The translations under genes and the position numbers were made by a program. 50,676 nucleotides of DNA, from the NCBI GenBank assembly GCA_902789425.1, contig CADANX010000005.1:1-50676 (forward strand), given 5' to 3'. Shown in pieces: positions 1-7,852 of this stretch (its first letter is position 1; every line of letters begins with the position of its first letter). Source of the stretch: an uncultured Erysipelotrichaceae bacterium. GTDB taxonomy: Bacteria > Bacillota_I > Bacilli_A > RF39 > UBA660. The notes below the pieces were generated by a model that did no database searches, was not told where the DNA came from, and was given only the letters and a program-made list of their open reading frames with translations.

Positions 1-89
1 TTTGTTCATTATTTGTAATTTCAGGATTATTGCAATTAAGAAAAGTATTTAAAAATAAGAAACTTAATAGTATCGAAGATAAAAGATAA
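1..89 (+). CDS. C-terminal end of a membrane protein (partial)
   Basis: Reading from base 3, an open frame enters the window and stops at TAA 87-89. It encodes a short hydrophobic stretch (SLFVISGLLQL) followed by a basic tail (RKVFKNKKLN), which looks like a last transmembrane helix with a cytoplasmic end. A terminator hairpin follows at 118-138, as expected after a real gene. The family cannot be told from 28 residues. Confidence 0.45.
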   Translation, partial: CSLFVISGLLQLRKVFKNKKLNSIEDKR

Positions 90-117
90 TGATTGCTCGT
101 AAGATTAAGATATATAG

Positions 118-138
118 AACGGATGAAAATCCGTTTTT
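118..138 (+). terminator. Intrinsic terminator
   Basis: A 7-bp stem AACGGAT/ATCCGTT closes a GAAA tetraloop and runs into five T. It ends the transcript entering from the left edge. Confidence 0.75.
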
Positions 139-141
139 GTA

Positions 142-150
142 TGGTATAAT
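142..150 (+). promoter_or_regulatory. Extended -10 promoter for the SAP-domain gene
   Basis: TGGTATAAT lies 20 bp before the ATG at 171. No clear -35 is visible. Confidence 0.6.
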
Positions 151-170
151 TTTATATAGAGGTTGATATT

Positions 171-730
171 ATGGATAGACCAGAATTAAATAATCAATTA
201 GATAGTAAAACGTTTAGAGAATATTATTATTTAAAAGAAGAACTTATTGATTTTTGTAAAAAAAATGATTTACAAACTACGGGTTGTAAAATTGAACTAA
301 CTGATAGAATATCAAAGTTTCTTGATACAGGAGAAAGAATTTTTAAAGTATATGATTCTAGAAGAACAAAAATAATAGATGAAATCACTCTTGAAAGCAT
401 TATAGAAGATAATTTTGTATGTTCTGAAAAGCATAGAGCATTTTATAAAAAAGAGATAGGTAAAAGTTATGTTTTTCGTTTAATGTTTTATTTCAAAAGT
501 GGTTAAAAAGTAATGCTGGAAAAATTTACAAAGATTCAATAGAAGCATACTATAAAATATTAGAAGATAAGAAAAATAATAAAACTACTATTGATAAACA
601 ATTTGAGTATAATACCTATATAAGAGATTTTTTTAATGATAATAAAGATAAAACATTAGATGATGTTATTAAAAAAGGTGAGTTTAAAGAGTATAAGGAA
701 GAGTTTATAAAGAATTACGAAAACAAGTAA
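171..730 (+). pseudogene. SAP-domain/DUF6434-like protein, frameshifted
   Basis: The first frame starts at ATG 171 and stops at 506 (111 residues). It contains a SAP-like helix-extended-loop-helix (LKEELIDFCKKNDLQTTGCK...ELTDRISKFL, about residues 25-53), a putative nucleic-acid-binding motif. The reading then continues in another frame from base 479 (FNVLFQKWLKSNAGKIYKD) to TAA 728-730. The junction is VFR|FNVLFQKW, and loss of one T in the run after 478 explains it. The rejoined protein of about 186 residues has the SAP plus DUF6434 layout known from Firmicutes proteins of unknown function. The gene is either recently inactivated or carries a one-base sequencing or assembly error in a T run. 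Confidence 0.7.
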
Positions 731-775
731 TTCTTTTTTATTTATATTTTTTTGAAATAATATTTAAAAAAATGT

Positions 776-805
776 TTGATTTTTACATATAAAAAATGAT
801 ATAAT
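776..805 (+). promoter_or_regulatory. Promoter of the fibre operon
   Basis: TTGATT (776-781), an 18-bp spacer, then an extended -10 TGATATAAT (797-805). The 5' leader before ATG 892 is about 80 nt, longer than most in this window. A strong AGGAGG ribosome binding site lies at 879-885. Confidence 0.6.
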
Positions 806-891
806 TTTAATATAGTAGAAATCGAAGGGCATCGGAAATCATACTATGATAATTATTTATAATTTATAATTACGTAAAGGAGGAGTTAAAT

Positions 892-1533
892 ATGAATTAT
901 AATAAAGGGTATAAATTGGCAGCAATTGCCGCACTTATTTTAGGAATTATTGGAGTATCATTAGGTTATGCAGCATTCTCTAATACATTAACTATTAGAT
1001 CATCTGCAGAAGTTAAACCAGATTCTTCAGCATTTAATGTTGATTTTTCATCAAGTTCATCTGCAGTACAAACTAATGATATTACACCAACATTAAGCGC
1101 AGTAGTAACAGGATTTACTGCAACAGATGCAGAAATAGATAATACATCTGATCCAGTAATATCTAATTTAAAAGCAACATTCACTGAGCCAGGACAATCT
1201 GCAACTTATTCATTCTATGCATATAATGCTGGTGAATATGCTGCATATTTAAATAGTATTGTATTTTCAGGAACAAAAACTTGTACTGCAAAATCAGGAA
1301 CTACACAAAGTTTAGTAGATTCAGCTTGTACTGGAATTACTTTAACTGCAACAGTAGGATCTGAAGCTGCAACTTCAACTTCAGTAGCTAGTATTACTAG
1401 TCATTCATTAGCTAAAGGTGCAGCTGAACAAATAACAGTAGTTATTTCATATGCTGATGGAAGTGCTGTTGCTGATGGAGATTTTGATGTAACACTACCT
1501 GATATTGTATTAACTTATGATTCAGTAGATTAA
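892..1533 (+). CDS. TasA/camelysin-like secreted fibre protein
   Basis: A 213-residue secreted protein. The N-terminus (NKGYKLAAIAALILGIIGVSLGYAAFS) is a SipW-type signal peptide: basic start, long hydrophobic core, then G-Y-A-A-F-S. The rest is Ser/Thr/Ala-rich and low in charge, with alternating hydrophobic residues and one Cys pair (KTCTAK... DSACTG), which suits a beta-sandwich of the TasA/CalY matrix-fibre family. The next gene is a SipW-type signal peptidase, which is the usual partner and the strongest support. It is first in the operon and followed by a perfect hairpin that could raise its mRNA level over downstream genes. Its codon use (GCA, TCA) is richer in G/C than the neighbours, as expected for an abundant protein. 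The exact family is inferred from signal peptide and context. Confidence 0.7.
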   Translation: MNYNKGYKLAAIAALILGIIGVSLGYAAFSNTLTIRSSAEVKPDSSAFNVDFSSSSSAVQTNDITPTLSAVVTGFTATDAEIDNTSDPVISNLKATFTEPGQSATYSFYAYNAGEYAAYLNSIVFSGTKTCTAKSGTTQSLVDSACTGITLTATVGSEAATSTSVASITSHSLAKGAAEQITVVISYADGSAVADGDFDVTLPDIVLTYDSVD

Positions 1534-1534
1534 T

Positions 1535-1569
1535 ATTAATAGCAACTTTCAAACAAAGTTGCTATTAAT
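1535..1569 (+). promoter_or_regulatory. Perfect 15-bp intercistronic hairpin
   Basis: ATTAATAGCAACTTT and its exact complement are separated by a 5-nt loop (CAAAC). There is no T tract. The sequence runs directly into the ribosome binding site (GGAGGGG) of the signal peptidase gene. It is likely an mRNA 3'-end stabiliser, leaky terminator or translation modulator that sets the ratio of fibre subunit to peptidase. Confidence 0.6.
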
Positions 1570-1584
1570 AAATGGAGGGGAAAA

Positions 1585-2715
1585 ATGAAAAAGGGATATA
1601 AAAAATTATTATGTTTTATTGCCATTATAATAATAATTCTTTTTATTGGAGCCTTTAACCATAATTTTTTCTCTGGTTATAAAATTGATTTATTTTTAAT
1701 AATTCTATTAATATTATTTAATTTATTTTTTGTGATTGAAAAAGATAATCATAGGTATATGAATGATATATTATTTGAAATAATGCTTTACGTAATAATC
1801 TATTTTATATTGTTCTATTTATTAGGATTAGTTGTAGGTTTATCTAGAACTTCTAATTATATGACTTTATATGGAATAAATACGTTCATTATTCCTACGT
1901 TGTTCTATACTATATTAAGAGAAATCTTTAGATATAATATGTTATGCAAATCTGATGAAAGTAAGATATGTACTGTTATGGTGATAGTACTATTCATTAT
2001 ATTTGATTTATGTTATAAATCATTCCCACTAAGATTTAATTCTCAATACGATATATTAAAATATGTGGCATTAACTTTATTACCTATTATTGCTAAGAAT
2101 TTATCGTATACATATATATCTAAAAAAATGGGATTTAAGCCAATAATTATATTTGACTTGATTTTCTCTTTGTATCCATATCTAATACCTATACTTCCAA
2201 ATCCTAGTGAATATATTATGTCGGTAATATATATATTAGTGCCGGTTGTATTTGCTTTTAGAATAGTAAGGTTCTTTGAATATAAAAAAGACAATGTTTT
2301 ACCAAGTAATTATCATAAAAAGAAATTTAGTGGTATTCTTTTGCCTGTTATTACAATCTTTGCTATGGTATACATTTATAGTGGTTATTTTAGATTTTAT
2401 GCTGTTGCTATTGCAAGTGGTAGTATGGAACCAAAAATCCATATTGGTGATGTAGTAATTATTGATCAAAAATTTAAGAAGGATGATCTAAAAAAAGGTA
2501 CTATTATTGCTTTTAAACATAATGATGTAGTAGTAGTTCATAGAATTTATAAAAAGATTAAACTAGATGGGAATGATGTATATTATACAAAGGGTGATGC
2601 AAATAATCATATAGATAATTTTTTAACTGAAGAAAAAGCAATTTTAGGAACCGTTGAAAGTAAGATACCTGTTATAGGTTATCCGACTGTATGGTTTAAT
2701 AAGGAAAGAAAGTGA
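1585..2715 (+). CDS. sipW: SipW-type (ER-type) signal peptidase I with extra membrane domain
   Basis: 376 residues. The first ~250 are hydrophobic with about seven membrane helices, far more than classical SipW (about 190 residues). The C-terminal part is a signal peptidase I domain: SGSMEP with nucleophile Ser280, GDVVIIDQ, VVVVHRIY with His319 where bacterial SPase I has Lys, and KGDANNHID with Asp338. This Ser-His-Asp set marks the ER/SipW subtype. The likely substrate is the fibre protein encoded just upstream, and possibly the protein at 3814. The next gene starts 5 bp after its TGA stop, so they are co-transcribed. The domain call is firm; the substrate is inferred from context. Confidence 0.88.
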   Translation: MKKGYKKLLCFIAIIIIILFIGAFNHNFFSGYKIDLFLIILLILFNLFFVIEKDNHRYMNDILFEIMLYVIIYFILFYLLGLVVGLSRTSNYMTLYGINTFIIPTLFYTILREIFRYNMLCKSDESKICTVMVIVLFIIFDLCYKSFPLRFNSQYDILKYVALTLLPIIAKNLSYTYISKKMGFKPIIIFDLIFSLYPYLIPILPNPSEYIMSVIYILVPVVFAFRIVRFFEYKKDNVLPSNYHKKKFSGILLPVITIFAMVYIYSGYFRFYAVAIASGSMEPKIHIGDVVIIDQKFKKDDLKKGTIIAFKHNDVVVVHRIYKKIKLDGNDVYYTKGDANNHIDNFLTEEKAILGTVESKIPVIGYPTVWFNKERK

Positions 2716-2720
2716 TTTAG

Positions 2721-3827
2721 ATGTCAAAAATTAGTAAGAGGTATCTTAATGTTAAAGCAAGAAGGCGTTTTTACTTACGCTTCTTTTGTTCTACATTAAT
2801 AATGATACTTCTTCTTTTTGCATTTAAATCTATTTTTAATAAATCTTTTGCCTTTTCACTAAATGAAGAGGTGACATATAGAGAAACAGGTACGGTTGAT
2901 TATAAGATTTATTTAAAAGAAAATGAATTTTATGATAAACCATATTTAGAGAAAAACATGGCTTATATTGCTAGTTTGATAAACAAAGTAAATGTTGATT
3001 TTATGTATAAGTTTAATGTTGATAGAAAGAGTAATCTTGATATTAAATATAGTATTATAGGAAATCTAGTTATTCAAAGTCAGAATAATTCAAATACTTT
3101 CTTTGAAAAAAAATATGTGTTTACAAAAGATAAAAAAGATGTAGTAAAAGATGGCAGTAGTTTTACAATTAGTGAAAGTGTTTCGATAGATTATGATAAA
3201 TATAATAATTTAGTTAATAAGTTCAGAACCAATTATGCAGTAAATACAAGTAGTTATTTGGATGTTTATTTGCAAGTAGAAGAAAAAAACAAAAGCGATA
3301 ATTCTTATAAGATATCAAATGTAAGTAAAACATCTTTGAAGATTCCATTATCTCAACAAGAAATTAATATTAATTTAAATGATCAGAGATTAGATAATGA
3401 ACAAAAGATTATTTCGAATGAAAAATTTGTAGTAAAAAATAAATTTTTATTAATAGTTAGTATCGTATTATTTGTTATTACATTTGTATATTTCGTTCGT
3501 TATATTTGTAATTTTATAAAATTTTTAAATATACTTAATATGAAATATAATGAATATGATAAATTTATAAATAAGATATTAAAAGGATACGATAGAATAA
3601 TAGTTAATGTAAAAACTGCTGTTGATCCAGATAATTATAATGTAATTTATGTTACTGATTTCCAAGAATTAGTTGACGTTAGAGATAATGTAAAAGAACC
3701 TATTAATTATTTTATTATTGAAGAACATCAAAGTTCAATATTCTATTTGATTCATAATGAAGATTTATATTTATACATGGTTAGTTTAGATGATTTTGTT
3801 GAGGAAAAAACTTATGAGAAAGAATAG
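2721..3827 (+). CDS. DUF5305-like membrane protein of SipW clusters
   Basis: 368 residues. There is a membrane anchor at about 20-45, an extracytoplasmic beta-rich domain (about 50-235) with the Y-x-E-T-G-x-V-D-Y and MAYIASLINKVNVDFMYKF blocks, a second membrane helix (about 242-265: FLLIVSIVLFVITFVYFVRYI), and a cytoplasmic C-terminus. The C-terminal pattern FQELVDVRDN...EPINYFIIEEHQSSIFYLI resembles DUF5305 proteins, which sit beside signal peptidases in archaea and Bacillota. A role as chaperone or assembly factor for the fibre is plausible but unproven. The next gene overlaps its 3' end by 14 nt. Confidence 0.65.
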   Translation: MSKISKRYLNVKARRRFYLRFFCSTLIMILLLFAFKSIFNKSFAFSLNEEVTYRETGTVDYKIYLKENEFYDKPYLEKNMAYIASLINKVNVDFMYKFNVDRKSNLDIKYSIIGNLVIQSQNNSNTFFEKKYVFTKDKKDVVKDGSSFTISESVSIDYDKYNNLVNKFRTNYAVNTSSYLDVYLQVEEKNKSDNSYKISNVSKTSLKIPLSQQEININLNDQRLDNEQKIISNEKFVVKNKFLLIVSIVLFVITFVYFVRYICNFIKFLNILNMKYNEYDKFINKILKGYDRIIVNVKTAVDPDNYNVIYVTDFQELVDVRDNVKEPINYFIIEEHQSSIFYLIHNEDLYLYMVSLDDFVEEKTYEKE

Positions 3828-5988
3828 ACTATACGTAAGCATATTAATTATAATTGTTTTTACTGTCTACTTTTTATCTATAGGTTTTTCTGCTATATCT
3901 GTCTCGGGAAGAATAGAAAACATTATGGCTTCTGTAAAACCTCAGGGTTTAGTTAGAATTACTAATGTACTAACCTCTGATACTACAAATTCAGGTATAA
4001 GTAATTCAGAAGATTACAATAAAAACAATATTAACGCTAATATTGTTTTACCAAATGCATCTTCGACAATAACTTATAAAGTAAATGTAACAGTTTATCT
4101 TGAATCTATAATGAAGATATCGAATATTACACTATCAGATCCAAGTTTAGATTATGAACTATCTGGTTATACATTGGGAAATGCATTATGTAATAGTAAT
4201 AATGATTGTAATTTGGGAGCAACTGATGAAATATATTTGACAATTAAATATAAAGAAGGAATGTATGATAGCTCAAATACTGAGCATTCATTTGTTGCTG
4301 ATTTTAAATTTGAAATACTTGATTATGTAGCAAGAATAGGAACTGACTTTTATGAGTCTTTGCAAGAAGCTATTGATGATGTTCCTGATAATACAAAGAC
4401 TACTATTGTTATGTTAAAGAATACAAGTGAGTCTTTAACTATTCTTAAAAATAAAAACATATTATTTGATTTTCAAAATTATACTCTTAGTAATTTTGGT
4501 GAAAACAAACTTATTGATAACTATGGTACTATAGAAATAACTAATGGTATTATAACATCTAGTGCTACATACGCAGTAATGGATAATAATCCAGGCGGAA
4601 AAGTTACTATTTCTGGTGGTAGTTTAGTTGCTACTGGTTCAAGGGGAGCTATTTACAATACAGGTGGAACACTTGAAATATCAGGCAATGCTATTATATC
4701 TTCTAATACATCTGAAAGAGCAACTATTCAAAATCTAAATAATGGTATTTTAAGAATTTATAGTGGTAGTGTTATTTCTACTAGAAAAAATGCAATTGAT
4801 AATAAATCTACTTTTGTTTTAGGTACAAAAGATGGAACAGTTTCTTCTGAATCACCACTTTTACAAGGTGGTACAAGTGGAATTGTTAGTACAACTAATT
4901 TTAGTTTCTATGATGGTATAGTAAAAGGTATTGAAAATCCTATTTCGGACTTAACAAAAATTACTGATAAAGAGACTGGGTATGGCATATTATATGGTAC
5001 AGAACCAATTGGCTCTAGCATTTATAATACTGCTCGTTTAGCCCTAGTTTACACGATAACTTTTGATGGTAATGGTGGAACTGTTACTGAAGCTAGTAGA
5101 AATATTGCAAGAGGTCAAAAACTTGGTCTTTTACCTATTCCAAATAGAACTGATTATTATTTTGAAGGATGGTATGATGATCCAGATGGTGGTAATAAAT
5201 ATGATAAAGATACAGTAGTAAGTTCTGATACTAATCTTTATGCACATTGGACTTCACTTGCGGACGCAAAAATTGCAAAGATTGGTGATGTATATTATTC
5301 AACAATTCAAGACGCACTAAATGACGTTCCAAAAAATAATACTGAAACAACTGTAGTTATTATAAGAGATACTGTTGAGAATTTAACAATAGAAAAGAAT
5401 CAAAATGTAGTACTTGATTTACAAGACTATACTCTTAGAAATAATGGTGTTAGCAATGTAATTAAGAATAATGGTAGATTAAGAATTTCTAATGGTACTA
5501 TTATATGTAATACAACTCAAGGAGCTATAAATAATAACAAAGGTGCAGTTTTATACGTAACTGGTGGAAGTATTTATGCTACTGGTACTAGACAGGCTAT
5601 TTATAATGATGGAGGTACACTTTATATTTCAGGTAATCCATATTTAAGTTCAACAACTAATCAAAGAGCAACAGTACAAAACTTAAATAATGGTACTGTA
5701 ACTATAACAGGTGGAACTATAGTTTCTGCAAACTTTAATGCCATAGAAAATACTGCAACAATGAATATTGGTAAAAAAGATGGTATAATAGATGCAAGTT
5801 CTCCATTAATTATAGGTAGAAACTATGGTATTAATAATACTAAAACACTTAATATATATGATGGTATTATAAAAGGAGTATCTGCGTCAGTTAATGGTAA
5901 AATATCTGATACTGAGACAGGTAGTACAAGGGTAGATTCTACTGAAACTATTGATGGCAATGTATATAATACGACATATTTTAACTAA
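3814..5988 (+). CDS. Large beta-helix surface protein with InlB B-repeat
   Basis: 724 residues. ATG 3814 is preferred over ATG 3790 because GAGG (3801-3804) is correctly spaced from it and the protein then begins with a short basic signal (MRKNRLYVSILIIIVFTVYF). After an N-terminal domain come two copies of a right-handed beta-helix-like domain, about 172-385 and 484-690, with matching landmarks (IGTDFYESLQEAIDDVP and IGDVYYSTIQDALNDVP; NLNNGILRIYSG and NLNNGTVTITGG). Between them is one InlB B-repeat, about 413-480 (FDGNGG ... FEGWYDDPDGG ... YAHW). No C-terminal anchor or sorting motif is present, so the N-terminal segment is either cleaved by the neighbouring SipW or anchors the protein. 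A role as matrix or tip component of the fibre is inferred. Confidence 0.7.
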   Translation: MRKNRLYVSILIIIVFTVYFLSIGFSAISVSGRIENIMASVKPQGLVRITNVLTSDTTNSGISNSEDYNKNNINANIVLPNASSTITYKVNVTVYLESIMKISNITLSDPSLDYELSGYTLGNALCNSNNDCNLGATDEIYLTIKYKEGMYDSSNTEHSFVADFKFEILDYVARIGTDFYESLQEAIDDVPDNTKTTIVMLKNTSESLTILKNKNILFDFQNYTLSNFGENKLIDNYGTIEITNGIITSSATYAVMDNNPGGKVTISGGSLVATGSRGAIYNTGGTLEISGNAIISSNTSERATIQNLNNGILRIYSGSVISTRKNAIDNKSTFVLGTKDGTVSSESPLLQGGTSGIVSTTNFSFYDGIVKGIENPISDLTKITDKETGYGILYGTEPIGSSIYNTARLALVYTITFDGNGGTVTEASRNIARGQKLGLLPIPNRTDYYFEGWYDDPDGGNKYDKDTVVSSDTNLYAHWTSLADAKIAKIGDVYYSTIQDALNDVPKNNTETTVVIIRDTVENLTIEKNQNVVLDLQDYTLRNNGVSNVIKNNGRLRISNGTIICNTTQGAINNNKGAVLYVTGGSIYATGTRQAIYNDGGTLYISGNPYLSSTTNQRATVQNLNNGTVTITGGTIVSANFNAIENTATMNIGKKDGIIDASSPLIIGRNYGINNTKTLNIYDGIIKGVSASVNGKISDTETGSTRVDSTETIDGNVYNTTYFN

Positions 5989-6010
5989 AGAAGGCAATTG
6001 TCTTCTTTTT
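5987..6010 (+). terminator. Terminator of the fibre operon
   Basis: AAAGAAG/CTTCTTT stem (7 bp, extendable by G-T and C-G), loop AATT, followed by T-rich sequence. Confidence 0.65.
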
Positions 6011-6025
6011 CTTTGATTTAAAATA

Positions 6026-6034
6026 TGATATAAT
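6026..6034 (+). promoter_or_regulatory. Extended -10 promoter
   Basis: TGATATAAT, 20 bp upstream of ATG 6054. It now drives a gene remnant. Confidence 0.45.
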
Positions 6035-6053
6035 TTAATGTAGAAGTGAATTT

Positions 6054-6571
6054 ATGCATAGTATTTTTGGTATAACAAGAAAAGAATTAGAAGAATACTT
6101 TATTAATATTGGTGAAAAAAATTTAAAGCAACACAAGTATATGAATGGATATATAGAAAAGGTGCTAGAAGTTTTGATGAAATGTCTAATATTAGTAAAG
6201 AAACAAAACTTAGATTATAAAAAAAATAAATTGGTAGATTGTGTATTAGATGGAACAATTAGTAAAGAAGTATATCAACAAAAACTAGGTGAAATAGATA
6301 ATAAAATAGAAAAACTTGATAATGAAATTGAATCATATACTTTATTAAAAGAAGTTGATGACAAGATTGAAAATGGAATTTTAAAAACACAGTATTTAGA
6401 ACAAAAAAAATAAAACATATTGTAGAAACAAATCATATACCAAGTGATAATTATATACCTTTGTTGGATTTTGAAAGTGATCAACACTTTTGGTGTTTTG
6501 ATACATCTGGAACAGAAAGGAAAAAAGAATTGGTTAAATATGTTAGAGTTAGGGTAGAGGTTGAAGTTTAA
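6054..6571 (+). pseudogene. C-terminal remnant of a serine-recombinase-like gene
   Basis: The first frame (6054-6413) reads [19 protein letters not shown]...[13 protein letters not shown]...NKLVDCVLDGTISKEVYQQKLGEIDNKIEKLDNEI, a helical/coiled-coil pattern like the C-terminal part of large serine recombinases. At the 8-A run 6403-6410 the frame shifts and continues as IVETNHIPSDNYIPLLDFESDQHFWCFDTSGTERKKELV, ending RVRVEVEV at TAA 6569-6571, which resembles the extreme C-terminus of the same proteins. The catalytic resolvase and zinc-ribbon parts are absent. This is a deletion relic of a mobile element, recognised from remembered sequence patterns, so the family call is tentative. Confidence 0.55.
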
Positions 6572-6631
6572 TATGTTCTTTATCCGCAGTACGAAGTGTA
6601 ACACTGTGGTTAAATTGATATGTTCTTTATC
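6571..6631 (+). repeat. 14-bp direct repeat flanking a small dyad, possible old att region
   Basis: ATATGTTCTTTATC occurs at 6571-6584 and again at 6618-6631. Between them is the perfect dyad AGTGT-A-ACACT (6595-6605). It lies directly behind the recombinase remnant, where serine-recombinase elements often carry an attachment site. Confidence 0.35.
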
Positions 6632-6683
6632 TCCTTACTAGACACATCGAAAGCCTTATGGTTTTAGAAAGGAAGTGATAATT

Positions 6684-7199
6684 ATGCTAAAACTTTATGT
6701 ACCTAAGTTAGAAGATTATTGGTATGAACAAAAACTTCAATCTGATCCAAAAACAATGATTTATAATGCTGGATATGATGTAAGTTATTATGGATATCAT
6801 TATGATACTGGATGTATAGATTTTCCAAAAGAAAAATGGCAAGATACTTATAATAATAGAATAAAAAATAACATATTTTTTGCATATATATTAGATGAAG
6901 ATTTAAATCAATTTGTAGGTTATGTTAATTATCATTATAATAAAAGTGATGATAGATATGAGTGTGGAATTTTAATAGAAGATAAGTATCGAGGAAAAGG
7001 ATATTCTATTAAAGCATTAAAAATGTTATGTGAAGAAGCTAAGAGTAATGGACTAAAATCATTATATGATAGTTTTGAAATAGATAGAGAGAACACTTTA
7101 AAAGTATTTGAAAAAGTAGGATTTAAAATAATATCAAATCAAACATGGAAAAAATTTGATAAAAATGTTAATGGAGTATTAGTAAAAATAGATTTATAG
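6684..7199 (+). CDS. GNAT-family N-acetyltransferase
   Basis: 171 residues. ATG 6684 follows AGGAAG at good spacing; an upstream GTG at 6675 lies inside the ribosome binding site. Motif A of the GNAT fold is visible (YECGILIEDKYRGKGYSIKALKMLC; the R-G-K-G binds acetyl-CoA), followed by NTLKVFEKVGFKII (motif B). The acceptor is unknown; the pattern fits the broad RimJ-like group. Its last codons lie within the 32-bp duplicated sequence at 7191-7256. Confidence 0.75.
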   Translation: MLKLYVPKLEDYWYEQKLQSDPKTMIYNAGYDVSYYGYHYDTGCIDFPKEKWQDTYNNRIKNNIFFAYILDEDLNQFVGYVNYHYNKSDDRYECGILIEDKYRGKGYSIKALKMLCEEAKSNGLKSLYDSFEIDRENTLKVFEKVGFKIISNQTWKKFDKNVNGVLVKIDL

Positions 7200-7256
7200 T
7201 AATCGTAAAATTTTGAGATTGCTAGATTTATAGTAATCGTAAAATTTTGAGATTGC
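7191..7256 (+). repeat. Tandem pair of a near-palindromic repeat
   Basis: A 32-bp sequence (7191-7222) is repeated exactly at 7225-7256. The core is AATCGTAAAATTTTGAGATT, an imperfect palindrome (AATC-nn-AAAATTTT-nn-GATT). Copy 1 includes the end and stop codon of the acetyltransferase gene. A third copy with one mismatch lies at 8756-8778, after the CPBP gene. Confidence 0.85.
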
Positions 7257-7264
7257 GACGATAA

Positions 7265-7293
7265 GAAGTTGAAAATATTCAATTTCTTTTTTT
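7265..7293 (+). terminator. Intrinsic terminator
   Basis: GAAGTTGAA/TTCAATTTC stem (one G-T pair), AATA loop, then seven T. It ends the acetyltransferase transcript. Confidence 0.75.
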
Positions 7294-7328
7294 CATAATA
7301 TTATGAAAAAAAGAAATGGTAAAAAGTA

Positions 7329-7403
7329 TGATATAATGTTAATAGAGTTACAAATGTTAAAAGACTTTGACAAACTTCCAAAGACCTTTGGTAGATTTGT
7401 TAA
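7329..7403 (+). promoter_or_regulatory. Promoter and palindromic operator region of the XRE-CPBP operon
   Basis: An extended -10 TGATATAAT is at 7329-7337. Downstream, 7367-7403 forms a long imperfect palindrome centred on CCAAAG-AC-CTTTGG, with outer arms TTGACAAA and TTTGTTAA. The left arm TTGACAAACTTCCAA nearly repeats the sequence at the promoter of the other XRE gene (16232-16246), so it may be a second promoter or operator for autoregulation. Confidence 0.5.
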
Positions 7404-7444
7404 GTGGTGTTTTTATATAATTGTAAGTGAAAGAAGGGATGATT

Positions 7445-7849
7445 ATGGCGTTAGGTCAAAATATTTTAGAATCAAGAAAGAAGAATGGTCTTTCACAAGA
7501 ACAATTAGGAGAAAAAGTAAATGTTACAAGACAAACTATTTCTAATTGGGAATTAGAGGAAACAGCTCCAAATCCAGAACAATTAAAATTATTATCAAAA
7601 GCATTAAATGTTAGTGTAGATGATTTAATTGATAATGATTTACAAAATGTTGTTTTATCAAAAGTTAAAATGACAGAAAAACAAACTAGAACAATCAAAA
7701 AAATACTTAAAGGATTTTTAATAGGGTTTATAACTTTTCTAGTTATTGATATTATTGCTTTTATAATATGTTTCTTTGGACATTATGGTCCTTTTGAAGA
7801 AACTAAATCTGAAAGTAGTGTTTCATATGTTATAGAGGAGAGCTTTTAG
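7445..7849 (+). CDS. XRE-family regulator with a C-terminal membrane helix
   Basis: 134 residues from ATG 7445, chosen because GAAGGG (7433-7438) is at ribosome-binding distance and the protein then starts directly at the helix-turn-helix domain (ALGQNILESRKKNGLSQEQLGEKVNVTRQTISNWE...PNPEQLKLLSKALNVSVDDL). After a basic linker comes one membrane helix (GFLIGFITFLVIDIIAFIICFF) and a short outside tail, so DNA binding may respond to a membrane event. Three bases separate it from the CPBP gene, so the two form an operon. Upstream palindromes suggest autoregulation. Confidence 0.8.
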   Translation: MALGQNILESRKKNGLSQEQLGEKVNVTRQTISNWELEETAPNPEQLKLLSKALNVSVDDLIDNDLQNVVLSKVKMTEKQTRTIKKILKGFLIGFITFLVIDIIAFIICFFGHYGPFEETKSESSVSYVIEESF

Positions 7850-7852
7850 TAT

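Noticed and set aside
966-1184. Minus-strand open frame inside the fibre gene
   Set aside because: It is the shadow of a low-charge Ser/Thr/Ala-rich gene, with no ribosome binding site or promoter.
3790-3813. Eight extra N-terminal residues for the beta-helix protein
   Set aside because: ATG 3814 has GAGG at correct spacing and gives a normal basic signal start.
7303-7545. Open frame of 80 codons overlapping the XRE gene
   Set aside because: The operon's -10 box (7332-7337) lies inside it, it has no ribosome binding site, and the helix-turn-helix gene in the other frame is clear.
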